Positions 15,912-24,284 of a stretch of DNA of 47,040 nt are shown here, piece by piece. Within the stretch, counting starts at the first letter, position 1; each line of letters begins with the position of its first letter. The notes beneath the pieces were generated by a model. That model saw nothing but the letters and a program-made list of their open reading frames with translations, was not told where the DNA came from and made no database searches. A program made the translations under genes and the position numbers. Origin of the DNA: Bacteroidota bacterium (lineage in GTDB: Bacteria; Bacteroidota; Bacteroidia; JABEUT01); NCBI GenBank assembly GCA_013288345.1, contig JABDCA010000022.1, forward strand, positions 1 to 47,040, in the 5' to 3' direction.

Positions 15912-17432
15912 ATGGAACAGGACAAATTGATAAAAAGCGCACTTATATCTGTTTTCGATAAAGATGGCCTTGAGCCCATTATACGCCAACTCGATAAAAT
16001 TGGAACAACCTTATACAGCACAGGAGGAACACAAAAATTCATTGAATCGCTGGGCGTAAAAGTTATACCGGTAGAAGACCTTACCTCTTACCCGTCGATA
16101 CTTGGCGGCAGGGTTAAAACCTTACATCCTCGTGTGTTCGGTGGCATACTGGGCAGGCGCGAACTGGCCAGCGATGTGGCAGAATTCGAAAAACACGAAA
16201 TACCACCTATCGACCTGGTAATAGTTGACCTATACCCATTTGAAAAGACCGTTGCAAGCGGTGCAGCTGATGCTGATATTATTGAAAAGATTGACATTGG
16301 AGGTATTTCACTTATTCGTGCGGCGGCTAAAAATTTCAATCACGTTACAGTAATTCCTTCAAAACAGGAATACCCTATGTTGCTTGATATTATAAGCAAT
16401 CAAAAAGGCAAAACAACCATACAACAACGTAAAGAACTTGCCAATAAAGCATTTGGCGTAAGCTCGCACTACGATACACAGATCAACGCCTACTTTTCGG
16501 GCAACGGGCAAAGCTTCGAAAAGAAGGTTTACGGCGCCAAGACATTGCGCTATGGCGAAAACCCTCATCAAAAAGCAACTTTCTTTGGCGACCTCGAAAA
16601 AGTATTCAGCCAGTTGCATGGTAAAGAACTTTCATACAACAACCTGCTCGATATAGATGCGGCCATTAACCTGATGGCTGAGTTCACTGAAACTACGTAT
16701 GCAGTTATAAAGCACAACAATGCTTGCGGCCTTGCTTCACGGTCCAGCGCCTTACAAGCCTGGAAAGATGCCCTTGCCGGAGACCCTGTATCGGCTTTTG
16801 GCGGTATTATTATAACCAATAAAGCTGTTGATGCAGAAACAGCTAAAGAAATCGACAAGCTCTTTTTTGAAGTATTTATCGCCCCAAGCTACGATAGTGA
16901 GGCTTTGGAGGTGTTAAAGCAGAAAAAAAATCGTATCTTGTTAAAATTGAATCCGTTTACTTTCCCTGAGAAAAACTTCCGTTCGTTATTGAATGGCGTA
17001 GTTGAACAAGAAAGGGATTGGAAGACAGATACAATTGCTGATATGAAACAAGTTACAAAAGCTGCACCAACCGAACAGGAAAAGACTGACCTTGAGTTTG
17101 CAAATAAAATTGTAAAGCATGTAAAGTCAAACACTATTGTGTTGGCTAAGAACAAGCAATTGCTTGCAGCAGGCACCGGACAAACATCACGGGTAGATGC
17201 ATTGAAACAATCCATTGAGAAAGCAAAAAACTTTGGCTTTGATTTGAATGGCGGAGTAATGGCATCGGATGCATTTTTCCCGTTCCCCGATTGTGTTGAG
17301 ATAGCCGGAAAAGCAGGCATACATGCTGTAATACAACCCGGTGGCTCAATAAACGATAAGCTTTCGATAGAATACTGCGATACCAATAACATATCAATGG
17401 TAACAACCGGAACAAGACATTTTAAACATTAA
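15912..17432 (+). CDS. purH: bifunctional AICAR transformylase / IMP cyclohydrolase
   Basis: This 506-residue enzyme performs the last two steps of purine synthesis, formylating AICAR and closing the ring to IMP. The N-terminal MGS-like cyclohydrolase domain (about 1-145) holds ALISVFDKDGLEPI, STGGTQKFIE and GGRVKTLHPRVFGGIL. The transformylase domain has LRYGENPHQKA and the catalytic KHNNACGLA, ending DGVMASDAFFPF-like (NGGVMASDAFFPFPD) and TTGTRHFKH. Length fits family members of about 510. mreB begins 24 bases later, so purH may head the rod-shape operon, an arrangement I associate with Bacteroidota. Confidence 0.97.
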   Translation: MEQDKLIKSALISVFDKDGLEPIIRQLDKIGTTLYSTGGTQKFIESLGVKVIPVEDLTSYPSILGGRVKTLHPRVFGGILGRRELASDVAEFEKHEIPPIDLVIVDLYPFEKTVASGAADADIIEKIDIGGISLIRAAAKNFNHVTVIPSKQEYPMLLDIISNQKGKTTIQQRKELANKAFGVSSHYDTQINAYFSGNGQSFEKKVYGAKTLRYGENPHQKATFFGDLEKVFSQLHGKELSYNNLLDIDAAINLMAEFTETTYAVIKHNNACGLASRSSALQAWKDALAGDPVSAFGGIIITNKAVDAETAKEIDKLFFEVFIAPSYDSEALEVLKQKKNRILLKLNPFTFPEKNFRSLLNGVVEQERDWKTDTIADMKQVTKAAPTEQEKTDLEFANKIVKHVKSNTIVLAKNKQLLAAGTGQTSRVDALKQSIEKAKNFGFDLNGGVMASDAFFPFPDCVEIAGKAGIHAVIQPGGSINDKLSIEYCDTNNISMVTTGTRHFKH

Positions 17433-17456
17433 CCTAATTAATATTTACCAATAAAT

Positions 17457-18485
17457 ATGGCCTCCTTATTCAGTTTTTTACAACAAGATATAGCTATCGA
17501 TCTTGGAACTGCCAACACAATCATCATCCACAACGACAAGGTGGTGGTAGATGAACCATCTATTGTTGCTATAGACAGGATGTCGGGCAAGGTAATAGCA
17601 GTGGGCAGAATTGCACAACAGATGCATGGCAAGACACACGAGAACATAAAAACCATCCGTCCGCTGAAAGATGGCGTTATTGCCGACTTTAATGCAGCAG
17701 AACACATGATACGCGAAATGGTGCGAATGCTGTATTCAGGTAAAAGATGGTTTACCCCGGCACTGCGCATGGTTATTTGTATCCCATCGGGCATTACTCC
17801 TGTTGAACAACGTGCAGTAAGAGATTCTGCCGAGCATGCCGGCGGCAAAGAAGTGTACTTGTTACATGAACCTATGGCTGCTGCAATTGGTATTGGTATT
17901 GATGTAGAAGAGCCTATGGGCAACCTTATTGTAGATATTGGCGGTGGAACAACCGACATTGCTGTAATAGCATTGGGCGGTATAGTTTGCGATAACTCTA
18001 TACGCGTTGCAGGTGATGAGTTTACAGGCGACATTGAAGAATACATGCGCCGTCAGCACAACATGCTGATTGGTGAACGTACTGCAGAGCGTGTAAAAAT
18101 TGAAGTTGGCGCCGCAATGACAGAAATTGAAAATCCTCCGCCTGATTATGCGGTACATGGCCGCGACTTGATGACGGGTATTCCGAAAGAAATACAAGTA
18201 TCGTATTCTGAAATTGCACATGCAGTAGATAAATCAATTTCGAAAATTGAAGAAGCCATTTTGCAGGCATTAGAAAAAACACCTCCTGAACTTTCAGCCG
18301 ATATATATCGCACCGGTATTTACCTGGCAGGTGGTGGTTCTATGTTACGTGGCCTCGATAAGCGTATTTCTATGCGGACCAAACTACCTGTACACATTGC
18401 AGAAGATCCGCTTAGAGCTGTGGCAAGGGGTGCAGGTATTGCATTAAAGAATATCCATCGCTTCCCGTTCCTTCTCAAATCATAA
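17457..18485 (+). CDS. mreB: rod shape-determining protein MreB
   Basis: This 342-residue bacterial actin forms membrane-bound filaments that position wall synthesis along the cylinder. Actin-fold motifs: phosphate 1 IAIDLGTANT (12-21), phosphate 2 IVDIGGGTTDIAVIAL, and the adenosine loop YLAGGGSMLRGLD. Length is usual. First gene of mreB-mreC-mreD-mrdA-rodA; the last four overlap by ATGA-type junctions, while mreC follows mreB by 29 bases. Confidence 0.97.
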   Translation: MASLFSFLQQDIAIDLGTANTIIIHNDKVVVDEPSIVAIDRMSGKVIAVGRIAQQMHGKTHENIKTIRPLKDGVIADFNAAEHMIREMVRMLYSGKRWFTPALRMVICIPSGITPVEQRAVRDSAEHAGGKEVYLLHEPMAAAIGIGIDVEEPMGNLIVDIGGGTTDIAVIALGGIVCDNSIRVAGDEFTGDIEEYMRRQHNMLIGERTAERVKIEVGAAMTEIENPPPDYAVHGRDLMTGIPKEIQVSYSEIAHAVDKSISKIEEAILQALEKTPPELSADIYRTGIYLAGGGSMLRGLDKRISMRTKLPVHIAEDPLRAVARGAGIALKNIHRFPFLLKS

Positions 18486-18514
18486 ATTCACAGAGGTAAA
18501 ATTTCCGGCTGCCG

Positions 18515-19354
18515 ATGTATGGCATAATTGCATTTTTCCGAAGACATTATTTTGCAGTTCTTTTCGTTGCCTTAGAATTTTTGTCTCTGTCTTTTGTTTT
18601 CAGAGATAATTACTACCACCAGGCAGGCTTTTTTAATTCAGCCAACAGTGTTGCAGGCTCATTTTACAAAACCTACAACGACATTACCTCTTACTTTCAT
18701 TTAAAAACGGAGAATACCCAACTGGCAGAAGAAAATATGCGGTTGCATAATAATCTTGCTGAAATTACAGATACCACCAAGCGCCCTAAAGTTCCTCATA
18801 CAAATCCTTATGGCCAGCAGTTCAATTTCACTACTGCCGAAGTAATTGATAATTCTACCAACCAGGCAAGTAATTACATAACCCTAAACATGGGTAAAAA
18901 GCAAGGAATTGCGGAAGGCATGGGTGTAATATCACCATCGGGTATTGTGGGTGTGGTTATAGGTGTATCCGATCATTATGCTGTTGTTATGTCGATGCTG
19001 CACAAAAACTACCAGTTAAGCGCCATGCTTAAAAAAGGCGGAGCATTTGGTACCATTACCTGGAAAGGCGATGATTACCGTTATGCCTTACTATCGCAAA
19101 TACCAATGAGTGAACAGGTTAACGCCGGCGATACCATTGTATCAAGTGGCTATTCTACAATGTATCCTAAAGGCATTACCATTGGCGTGGTAGAAAAAGC
19201 GGAGCCTATACCCACCCAATATTTTTACACAATAAAAGTGCGGCTAACTACAAACTTTAAGAAACTGGGATTCGTATATGTAGTAAGTGATCTGATGAAG
19301 ACAGAGAAGACAGACCTGGAAGAGAATGCGCATAAAGCAAACGATGGCAAATGA
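18515..19354 (+). CDS. mreC: rod shape-determining protein MreC
   Basis: This 279-residue single-pass membrane protein has one N-terminal membrane helix (about 11-28), a short coiled coil (TENTQLAEENMRLHNNLAEI) and the periplasmic beta-domain typical of MreC (NYITLNMGKKQGIAEGMGVI, GIVGVVIGVSDHYAVVM). It links MreB with PBP2 and RodA in the elongasome. Its stop overlaps the mreD start by four bases. Confidence 0.93.
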   Translation: MYGIIAFFRRHYFAVLFVALEFLSLSFVFRDNYYHQAGFFNSANSVAGSFYKTYNDITSYFHLKTENTQLAEENMRLHNNLAEITDTTKRPKVPHTNPYGQQFNFTTAEVIDNSTNQASNYITLNMGKKQGIAEGMGVISPSGIVGVVIGVSDHYAVVMSMLHKNYQLSAMLKKGGAFGTITWKGDDYRYALLSQIPMSEQVNAGDTIVSSGYSTMYPKGITIGVVEKAEPIPTQYFYTIKVRLTTNFKKLGFVYVVSDLMKTEKTDLEENAHKANDGK

Positions 19355-19863
19355 TTAGCGAGTGGGGTAAAAATATTGCGCGCTTTATTGTGTTCATGCT
19401 CATACAAGTGCTGATATTAAAGCATATCGACCTGAGCAGGTTCATCAACCCTTTTCTGTATATTATCTTTTTGCTTATGTTGCCCATTCGTATGGATAAA
19501 TCATTGTTTTTATTCATTGCCTTTGCAACCGGGCTGACAATTGATATGTTTTATAACACCATGGGATATAATGCCGCAGCTTGTGTGTTTATGGCATATT
19601 GCAGGCCAAGGGTATTAAGGTTTTATGCGCCAAAAGGCGAGTACGATACCTCAGCAAAACCTACTATACAATCAATGGGGCTTTCGTGGATACTGAGCTA
19701 TGCCGGAACAATGGTATTTCTTCATCACCTGGTTTTATTCTTTCTCGAAGCACTTTCTTTTTCCTCCTTCTTTACCACGTTTGCCATTGTAATAGTAAGC
19801 AGCATTAGTACTGTTGGCCTGATCGTGCTTAGCCAGCTCATTATGCAACGCAGAAGAACATGA
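19351..19863 (+). CDS. mreD: rod shape-determining protein MreD
   Basis: This 170-residue protein has about five membrane helices and is called MreD mainly from its place between mreC and mrdA and its hydrophobic profile (FIVFMLIQVLILKHIDLS, FATGLTIDMFYNTMGYNAAA). MreD is poorly conserved in sequence, so context carries much of the evidence. It overlaps both neighbours by four bases. Confidence 0.85.
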   Translation: MISEWGKNIARFIVFMLIQVLILKHIDLSRFINPFLYIIFLLMLPIRMDKSLFLFIAFATGLTIDMFYNTMGYNAAACVFMAYCRPRVLRFYAPKGEYDTSAKPTIQSMGLSWILSYAGTMVFLHHLVLFFLEALSFSSFFTTFAIVIVSSISTVGLIVLSQLIMQRRRT

Positions 19864-21725
19864 ACAATGTATTTGCCATACGTAAATATATAATTGCCGG
19901 AATTTTCGGTATCGCCTGCATTGCTTTTGTGTTCAGGCTTTTTTACATGCAAGTCCTCAATGACCAGTATAAGCTCGATGCCAGTAACGAAACATTCAGG
20001 CACATTACACAATATCCTCCCCGTGGTTGCATAAAGGACAGGAACGGCAAACTGCTTGTAACAAACGAAGCTGCGTACGACCTTATGGTAATACCTAACC
20101 AGGTGAAAGACTTCGATACCAACTCTTTTTGCAGCGACCTGGGAATTACCAAAACTGATTTTATTACAGGCATTAGGAAAGCAGTACAGTTAAATACAAA
20201 TGCACACGCATCGGTATTTATGAAAGAAGTTACACCGGAGATTTATGCAGCCTTCGAAGAGAAGATGTATAAATACCGTGGCTTTTACTCTGAAGTGCGA
20301 ACAGTAAGGAACTACCCTCTTAAAATTGCTCCTCATTTGTTAGGTTATCTGGGTGAGGTAAGTAAGGAATTATGCGAACGCAACCCGAAATACAGAGAAG
20401 GTGATTATGTAGGTATGAGCGGTATTGAAGAATCGTACGAAGATGCGTTGGGCGGAAAAAAAGGCGTAAAAATAACGGTGGTAGATGCCATGAACAAAGA
20501 GGTTGGCGATTATAAAAATGGAAAATATGATACCCTGCCGAACCCCGGTGAAAATTTGACCTGTAGCCTTGATGCCACATTACAGGCGTACGGAGAAAAA
20601 CTAATGCAAAATAAAGCAGGCAGTATTGTTGCTATTGATCCATCTACAGGTGAAGTGCTTGCTTTGGTATCGTATCCTGAGTACGATCCGAATTTATTGG
20701 TCGGAAACATAAGGGCAAAGAATTATGGAAAGCTGGTAATGGACAGTATTGATATACCTTTATTTAACCGGGCACTAATGGCTGCCTATCCTCCCGGCTC
20801 CACTTTTAAACCTATTGAAGCGCTTATAGGGCAACAAGAAGGTGTGCTTACTCTGAATACTTCTTATTCATGTCCCGGAGCTTTTCGCCTGGGCAATATA
20901 TCTATAGCCTGCGATGCAGCGCATGGCACATTGCAATTAGAGCCGGCCATTGCAAAATCGTGCAACACATACTTTTGTAATGTGTTTATGAGCATGATGA
21001 ACAATCGCCAGTACAGTACAACCGAAGAAGCATTTGAAGTATGGAGGAAATATGTAATGAGTTTTGGCTTAGGCACCAGACTTGATATTGATCTGCCAAG
21101 TGCGTTAAGAGGTAATGTACCATCGGTAGATTATTATAATCGTTTTTTTGGCAAAGGGCATTGGAAAGGAAGCACAGTTGTATCGCTGGGTATTGGCCAG
21201 GGAGAAATGCTGCTAACACCGTTACAACTCGCAAATGAAGCTGCAATTATTGCTAACAGGGGCTTTTACTATACCCCCCATGTTATTAAATCTATTGGCG
21301 ATAAAAATATAACCTTAAAAAAATATACTACCCGCCACTATATACCTATTGAACCAAAATATTTTGATGTGGTAGTGGAAGGTATGTCGGAAGTGGTGGA
21401 TGAAGGTACGGCCGCAGCAAGTAAAATACCCGGTGTAGTTATGTGCGGCAAAACAGGTACCGCACAAAATCCGAATGGGCGTAATAACTCATTGTTTATT
21501 GCCTTTGCACCTATGGACAATCCTAAAATTGCTATTTGCGTGGTAATTGAGCGTGGAGGATGGGGTGCAGAATGGGCTGCGCCATTAGCCAGTTTAATGG
21601 TTGAGAAATACCTGACCGATACTATTAAAAGGCCTGAAATAGAAAAACGAATGCTGGATGGAAACACGCTCCAATATTTGGCTCAGGAAAAAAATGCGCC
21701 GAAGCATACCAAGCACAAAAAATGA
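19860..21725 (+). CDS. mrdA: penicillin-binding protein 2 (elongation transpeptidase)
   Basis: This 621-residue class B penicillin-binding protein makes peptidoglycan cross-links during elongation, with RodA as its glycosyltransferase. A membrane anchor (about 10-28) and the dimerisation/pedestal domain (QYPPRGCIKDRNGKLL) precede the transpeptidase domain with STFK (314-317, nucleophile Ser314), SCN (367-369) and KTG (531-533). A cysteine follows Ser367 as in several family members. It overlaps mreD and rodA by four bases each. Confidence 0.96.
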   Translation: MNNVFAIRKYIIAGIFGIACIAFVFRLFYMQVLNDQYKLDASNETFRHITQYPPRGCIKDRNGKLLVTNEAAYDLMVIPNQVKDFDTNSFCSDLGITKTDFITGIRKAVQLNTNAHASVFMKEVTPEIYAAFEEKMYKYRGFYSEVRTVRNYPLKIAPHLLGYLGEVSKELCERNPKYREGDYVGMSGIEESYEDALGGKKGVKITVVDAMNKEVGDYKNGKYDTLPNPGENLTCSLDATLQAYGEKLMQNKAGSIVAIDPSTGEVLALVSYPEYDPNLLVGNIRAKNYGKLVMDSIDIPLFNRALMAAYPPGSTFKPIEALIGQQEGVLTLNTSYSCPGAFRLGNISIACDAAHGTLQLEPAIAKSCNTYFCNVFMSMMNNRQYSTTEEAFEVWRKYVMSFGLGTRLDIDLPSALRGNVPSVDYYNRFFGKGHWKGSTVVSLGIGQGEMLLTPLQLANEAAIIANRGFYYTPHVIKSIGDKNITLKKYTTRHYIPIEPKYFDVVVEGMSEVVDEGTAAASKIPGVVMCGKTGTAQNPNGRNNSLFIAFAPMDNPKIAICVVIERGGWGAEWAAPLASLMVEKYLTDTIKRPEIEKRMLDGNTLQYLAQEKNAPKHTKHKK

Positions 21726-22987
21726 ACGATCGCAGAGTCAGCATAGTCCCTTATATAGACTGGTTTACCATTGGTGTTTATTTTTTTCTGGTTATGGTAG
21801 GCTGGTTTAATATTTATTCTGCTGTCTACAATCCTGCTCACCCAGGCCTATTCGATTTCTCGCAGCGTTATGGCAAACAATTCATTTGGCTTACAACTGC
21901 ATTTGTAATGGCCTTTCTTATCATGCTTACCGAAGCAAGCTTCTTTTCCGTTTTTGCTTATTTACTATATGGAATAATTGTGTTTTCATTATTGGCAGTA
22001 AGATTCGTGGGGAAAGACATTGCCGGCAGCCATTCCTGGTTTCGTATTGGTTCGGTGGGCATACAACCTGCTGAGTTGGGTGCCTTTGCCATAAACCTTG
22101 GCCTTGCCAAATACCTGAGTAACGAAAACATTAAGATGACTAAAATGGCAGTAAGGCTTAAGGCAATAGCGCTTATAGTTACACCTATATTATTTATCCT
22201 TTTAGAAAATGAAACAGGCGTTGCTATAACCTATACATCATTCATCTTTGTTATGTACCGTGAGGGCTTATCGGGTAATATTTTGCTGGTAGGATTTCTT
22301 ACCATTGTGTTGTTTATACTTGCATTGGTTGGCAGTAAAATAGTGCTTAGTTGCATACTTTTAGGCATAGCCCTAGCTGCATTATTTTTATTTACCCGCC
22401 GAAAGCGGAAAGACATAACTAAAGTTGGTGGCGCGCTTGCATTAGGCCTGCTTATTGTATGGGGGACTGATTTTGCTTACAAGCATTTAGAGGCTCACCA
22501 GCGCAAACGTATTGATGTGTTCCTGGGTAGTAACGTAAATAAGAACAAAGAAGGCTATAACCTTAATCAGGCTGAGATTGCTATAGGCTCGGGCGGAGCC
22601 TGGGGTAAAGGCTATTTGCAGGGCACACAAACCAAATTAAATTATGTACCTGCCCATGCCACCGACTTTATTTTTTGCACTCTATGTGAAGAATGGGGCT
22701 TTGTTGGTGCAGCATTTATAGTACTGTTATACCTTACACTATTGGTACGCATTATATTCTTAGCTGAGCGACAGCGATCTGCCTTTAGCCGGATATATGG
22801 CTATGGGGTAGCATCTCTCTTCTTTATACATATTGCAGTAAACGTGGGCATGACTCAGGGCCTTATACCTGTTATTGGCATTCCATTGCCATTTATGAGC
22901 TACGGTGGTTCTTCGTTATGGTCATTTACTTTACTGCTGTTTATCTTTTTGCGTTTAGATGCAAACAGGATGCAGATATTGAAATAA
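21722..22987 (+). CDS. rodA: peptidoglycan glycosyltransferase RodA
   Basis: This 421-residue SEDS-family membrane protein polymerises lipid II into glycan strands in the elongasome. It has about ten membrane helices and SEDS signatures: SHSWFRIGSVGIQPAELGA, the HATDFIFCTLCEEWGFVGA loop and IPLPFMSYGGSSLW near the C-terminus. Last gene of the operon, followed at once by a double hairpin terminator. Confidence 0.96.
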   Translation: MNDRRVSIVPYIDWFTIGVYFFLVMVGWFNIYSAVYNPAHPGLFDFSQRYGKQFIWLTTAFVMAFLIMLTEASFFSVFAYLLYGIIVFSLLAVRFVGKDIAGSHSWFRIGSVGIQPAELGAFAINLGLAKYLSNENIKMTKMAVRLKAIALIVTPILFILLENETGVAITYTSFIFVMYREGLSGNILLVGFLTIVLFILALVGSKIVLSCILLGIALAALFLFTRRKRKDITKVGGALALGLLIVWGTDFAYKHLEAHQRKRIDVFLGSNVNKNKEGYNLNQAEIAIGSGGAWGKGYLQGTQTKLNYVPAHATDFIFCTLCEEWGFVGAAFIVLLYLTLLVRIIFLAERQRSAFSRIYGYGVASLFFIHIAVNVGMTQGLIPVIGIPLPFMSYGGSSLWSFTLLLFIFLRLDANRMQILK

Positions 22988-22988
22988 A

Positions 22989-23024
22989 AGGCCTTCGGCC
23001 TACCCCACCCTCCCGAAGGGAGGG
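22989..23024 (+). terminator. double hairpin terminator after rodA
   Basis: Two perfect stems follow the rodA stop: AGGCC-TTC-GGCCT (22989-23001) and CCCTCCC-GAA-GGGAGGG (23008-23024). rodA and the convergent ketopantoate reductase-like gene share this gap. There is no T-run, so bidirectional termination is likely but not certain. On the minus strand the second stem is followed by TGGGGT, as in the repeat at 44301. Confidence 0.6.
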
Positions 23025-23037
23025 CTTAATAACACTA

Positions 23038-23964
23038 CTAACTATTCCTTGTTTTCAGATCTTCGTACATCATTTCATACGTAGGCGTTGGCACATTGAA
23101 TAGTTTTCCTTGTTTCACTACATACCCTGTCAACGATTCTATTTCAGTCGTTTTACCTTTTTGAAAATCACGGTGCATTGATGTGGTGATATCTTTAGGT
23201 AATGCAAGTATGGTAGCAAATGTCTTTTCAAGAATATCATCCGGGAAATTGATCCCTTTCGCATCTGCAACGGCTTTTATTTCATTGAGTAATAATCCCA
23301 ATAGCCTTTTATGCTCCTCATTAGATAATATATCTCCAAACTTAACATCCAGATATGATGTAAGCGTAGCCATAGGCGATATAAAGAGAAACTTCTTCCA
23401 GATTGTTTGTTTTATATCATCAGGTAATATGGCATTTACTCCGGCTTCTTTAAAAAGCGTCTCTGCTCTATCCAGTTTATTCGAAGTGCCATTTTCTGAA
23501 TCAAAATAAAATGTGGCTATGCTCCCAGTCTCTTTCACCAGGCCGGGCTCACTCAATTGCGCTACAATATATACACATCCTAACCATACTTCAATACCCG
23601 GAAACATTGCCTTTATTTTTTCACTACTATCAACGCCGTTATGCAGGGGAAGAATAACTGTTTGCTTACCAATACAAGGCTTAAGCTGGTTCATGCTCTT
23701 CTCGAGGTCGTAACTCTTGGTACAGCAAATTAAATAATCTACTACCCCAATCTCTTCGGGCTTTGAGGTGGTTAGTTTGGGGTATGCAACAAAATTTCCC
23801 TTAGTGGTTTCTACCCTTAAGCCATTTTTTTGAATAGCTTTTTCATTTTCACCACGAGCAATAAAATAAATTTCAACTTCTTTTGAATCCTCAAAATGCT
23901 TTGCCAGCATTCCGCCAAAATATCCGCCTACTCCACCAATACCCGCTATTGCAATTTTTGTCAT
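23038..23964 (-). CDS. 2-dehydropantoate 2-reductase family protein (PanE-like)
   Basis: This 308-residue protein matches the ketopantoate reductase family, which reduces 2-dehydropantoate to pantoate with NADPH in pantothenate synthesis. The Rossmann loop is IAIAGIGGVGGYFGGMLA (about 4-21), followed by LPLHNGVDSSEKI and the C-terminal catalytic helix domain with IWKKFLFISPM (catalytic Lys) and TSMHRDFQKGKTTEIESLTG. The fold and active-site residues fit, but the family has many paralogues of other specificity, so panE is not assigned. It starts two bases after the DUF5808-like gene. Confidence 0.88.
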   Translation of the reverse strand: MTKIAIAGIGGVGGYFGGMLAKHFEDSKEVEIYFIARGENEKAIQKNGLRVETTKGNFVAYPKLTTSKPEEIGVVDYLICCTKSYDLEKSMNQLKPCIGKQTVILPLHNGVDSSEKIKAMFPGIEVWLGCVYIVAQLSEPGLVKETGSIATFYFDSENGTSNKLDRAETLFKEAGVNAILPDDIKQTIWKKFLFISPMATLTSYLDVKFGDILSNEEHKRLLGLLLNEIKAVADAKGINFPDDILEKTFATILALPKDITTSMHRDFQKGKTTEIESLTGYVVKQGKLFNVPTPTYEMMYEDLKTRNS

Positions 23965-23966
23965 TA

Positions 23967-24209
23967 TTATAATATATGTCGCTCATGTAAAAAGAGTAAA
24001 ACACCTAAAAGAATAACCACAACTACTATCATAGATACTATGGACTTCCAGCTTGCAAAATTTATTGTCCAGCCACCTCCAGCTCTTTTAAGAGGAAATA
24101 ATCTTTTGTCTTTCTTATTGTAATACAAAAGCTCATCCTTCCAGTTAGCCGGATCATCATGCCACTTTTTCAGTGTTTCTTTATCAGGTTTTTCTTCCGG
24201 GTTTTCCAT
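23967..24209 (-). CDS. small DUF5808-like membrane protein
   Basis: This 80-residue protein has a soluble N-terminal part and one C-terminal membrane helix (SIVSMIVVVVILLGVLLFL). The middle, WKDELLYYNKKDKRLFPLKR followed by GGGWTINFAS, fits the DUF5808 pattern (YYN..D.R.F..K..G.GWT.NF), known from membrane proteins of unknown role. It lies two bases upstream of the PanE-like gene and probably shares its transcript from the -7 element at 24226. Confidence 0.65.
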   Translation of the reverse strand: MENPEEKPDKETLKKWHDDPANWKDELLYYNKKDKRLFPLKRAGGGWTINFASWKSIVSMIVVVVILLGVLLFLHERHIL

Positions 24210-24223
24210 TACAAATGTGTCAT

Positions 24224-24260
24224 TACAAAAATAAGAAAGCCCTGCAATTATGCAAGGCTT
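24224..24260 (-). terminator. terminator of pckA
   Basis: On the minus strand AAGCC and TGCA arms (24251-24260) pair with TGCA and GGCTT arms (24237-24246) around a four-base loop with a single mismatch, then a T-rich tail follows. It lies 25 bases after the pckA stop. Confidence 0.6.
24226..24233 (-). promoter_or_regulatory. -7 element TATTTTTG for the DUF5808-like/PanE-like pair
   Basis: An exact minus-strand TAnnTTTG match 16 bases upstream of the ATG at 24209. It sits in the T-rich tail of the pckA terminator hairpin, so the end of one unit and the start of the next overlap. Confidence 0.55.
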
Positions 24261-24284
24261 CCCATAAAACCTAAAACTCTAAAC

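Noticed and set aside
16889-17392. 167-residue minus-strand frame opposite the end of purH
   Set aside because: Antisense shadow with no motif.
17438-18046. 202-residue minus-strand frame opposite mreB
   Set aside because: Composition (many Ser, Ile, Pro, Thr) is what the complement of a coding strand gives; no motif and mreB is certain.
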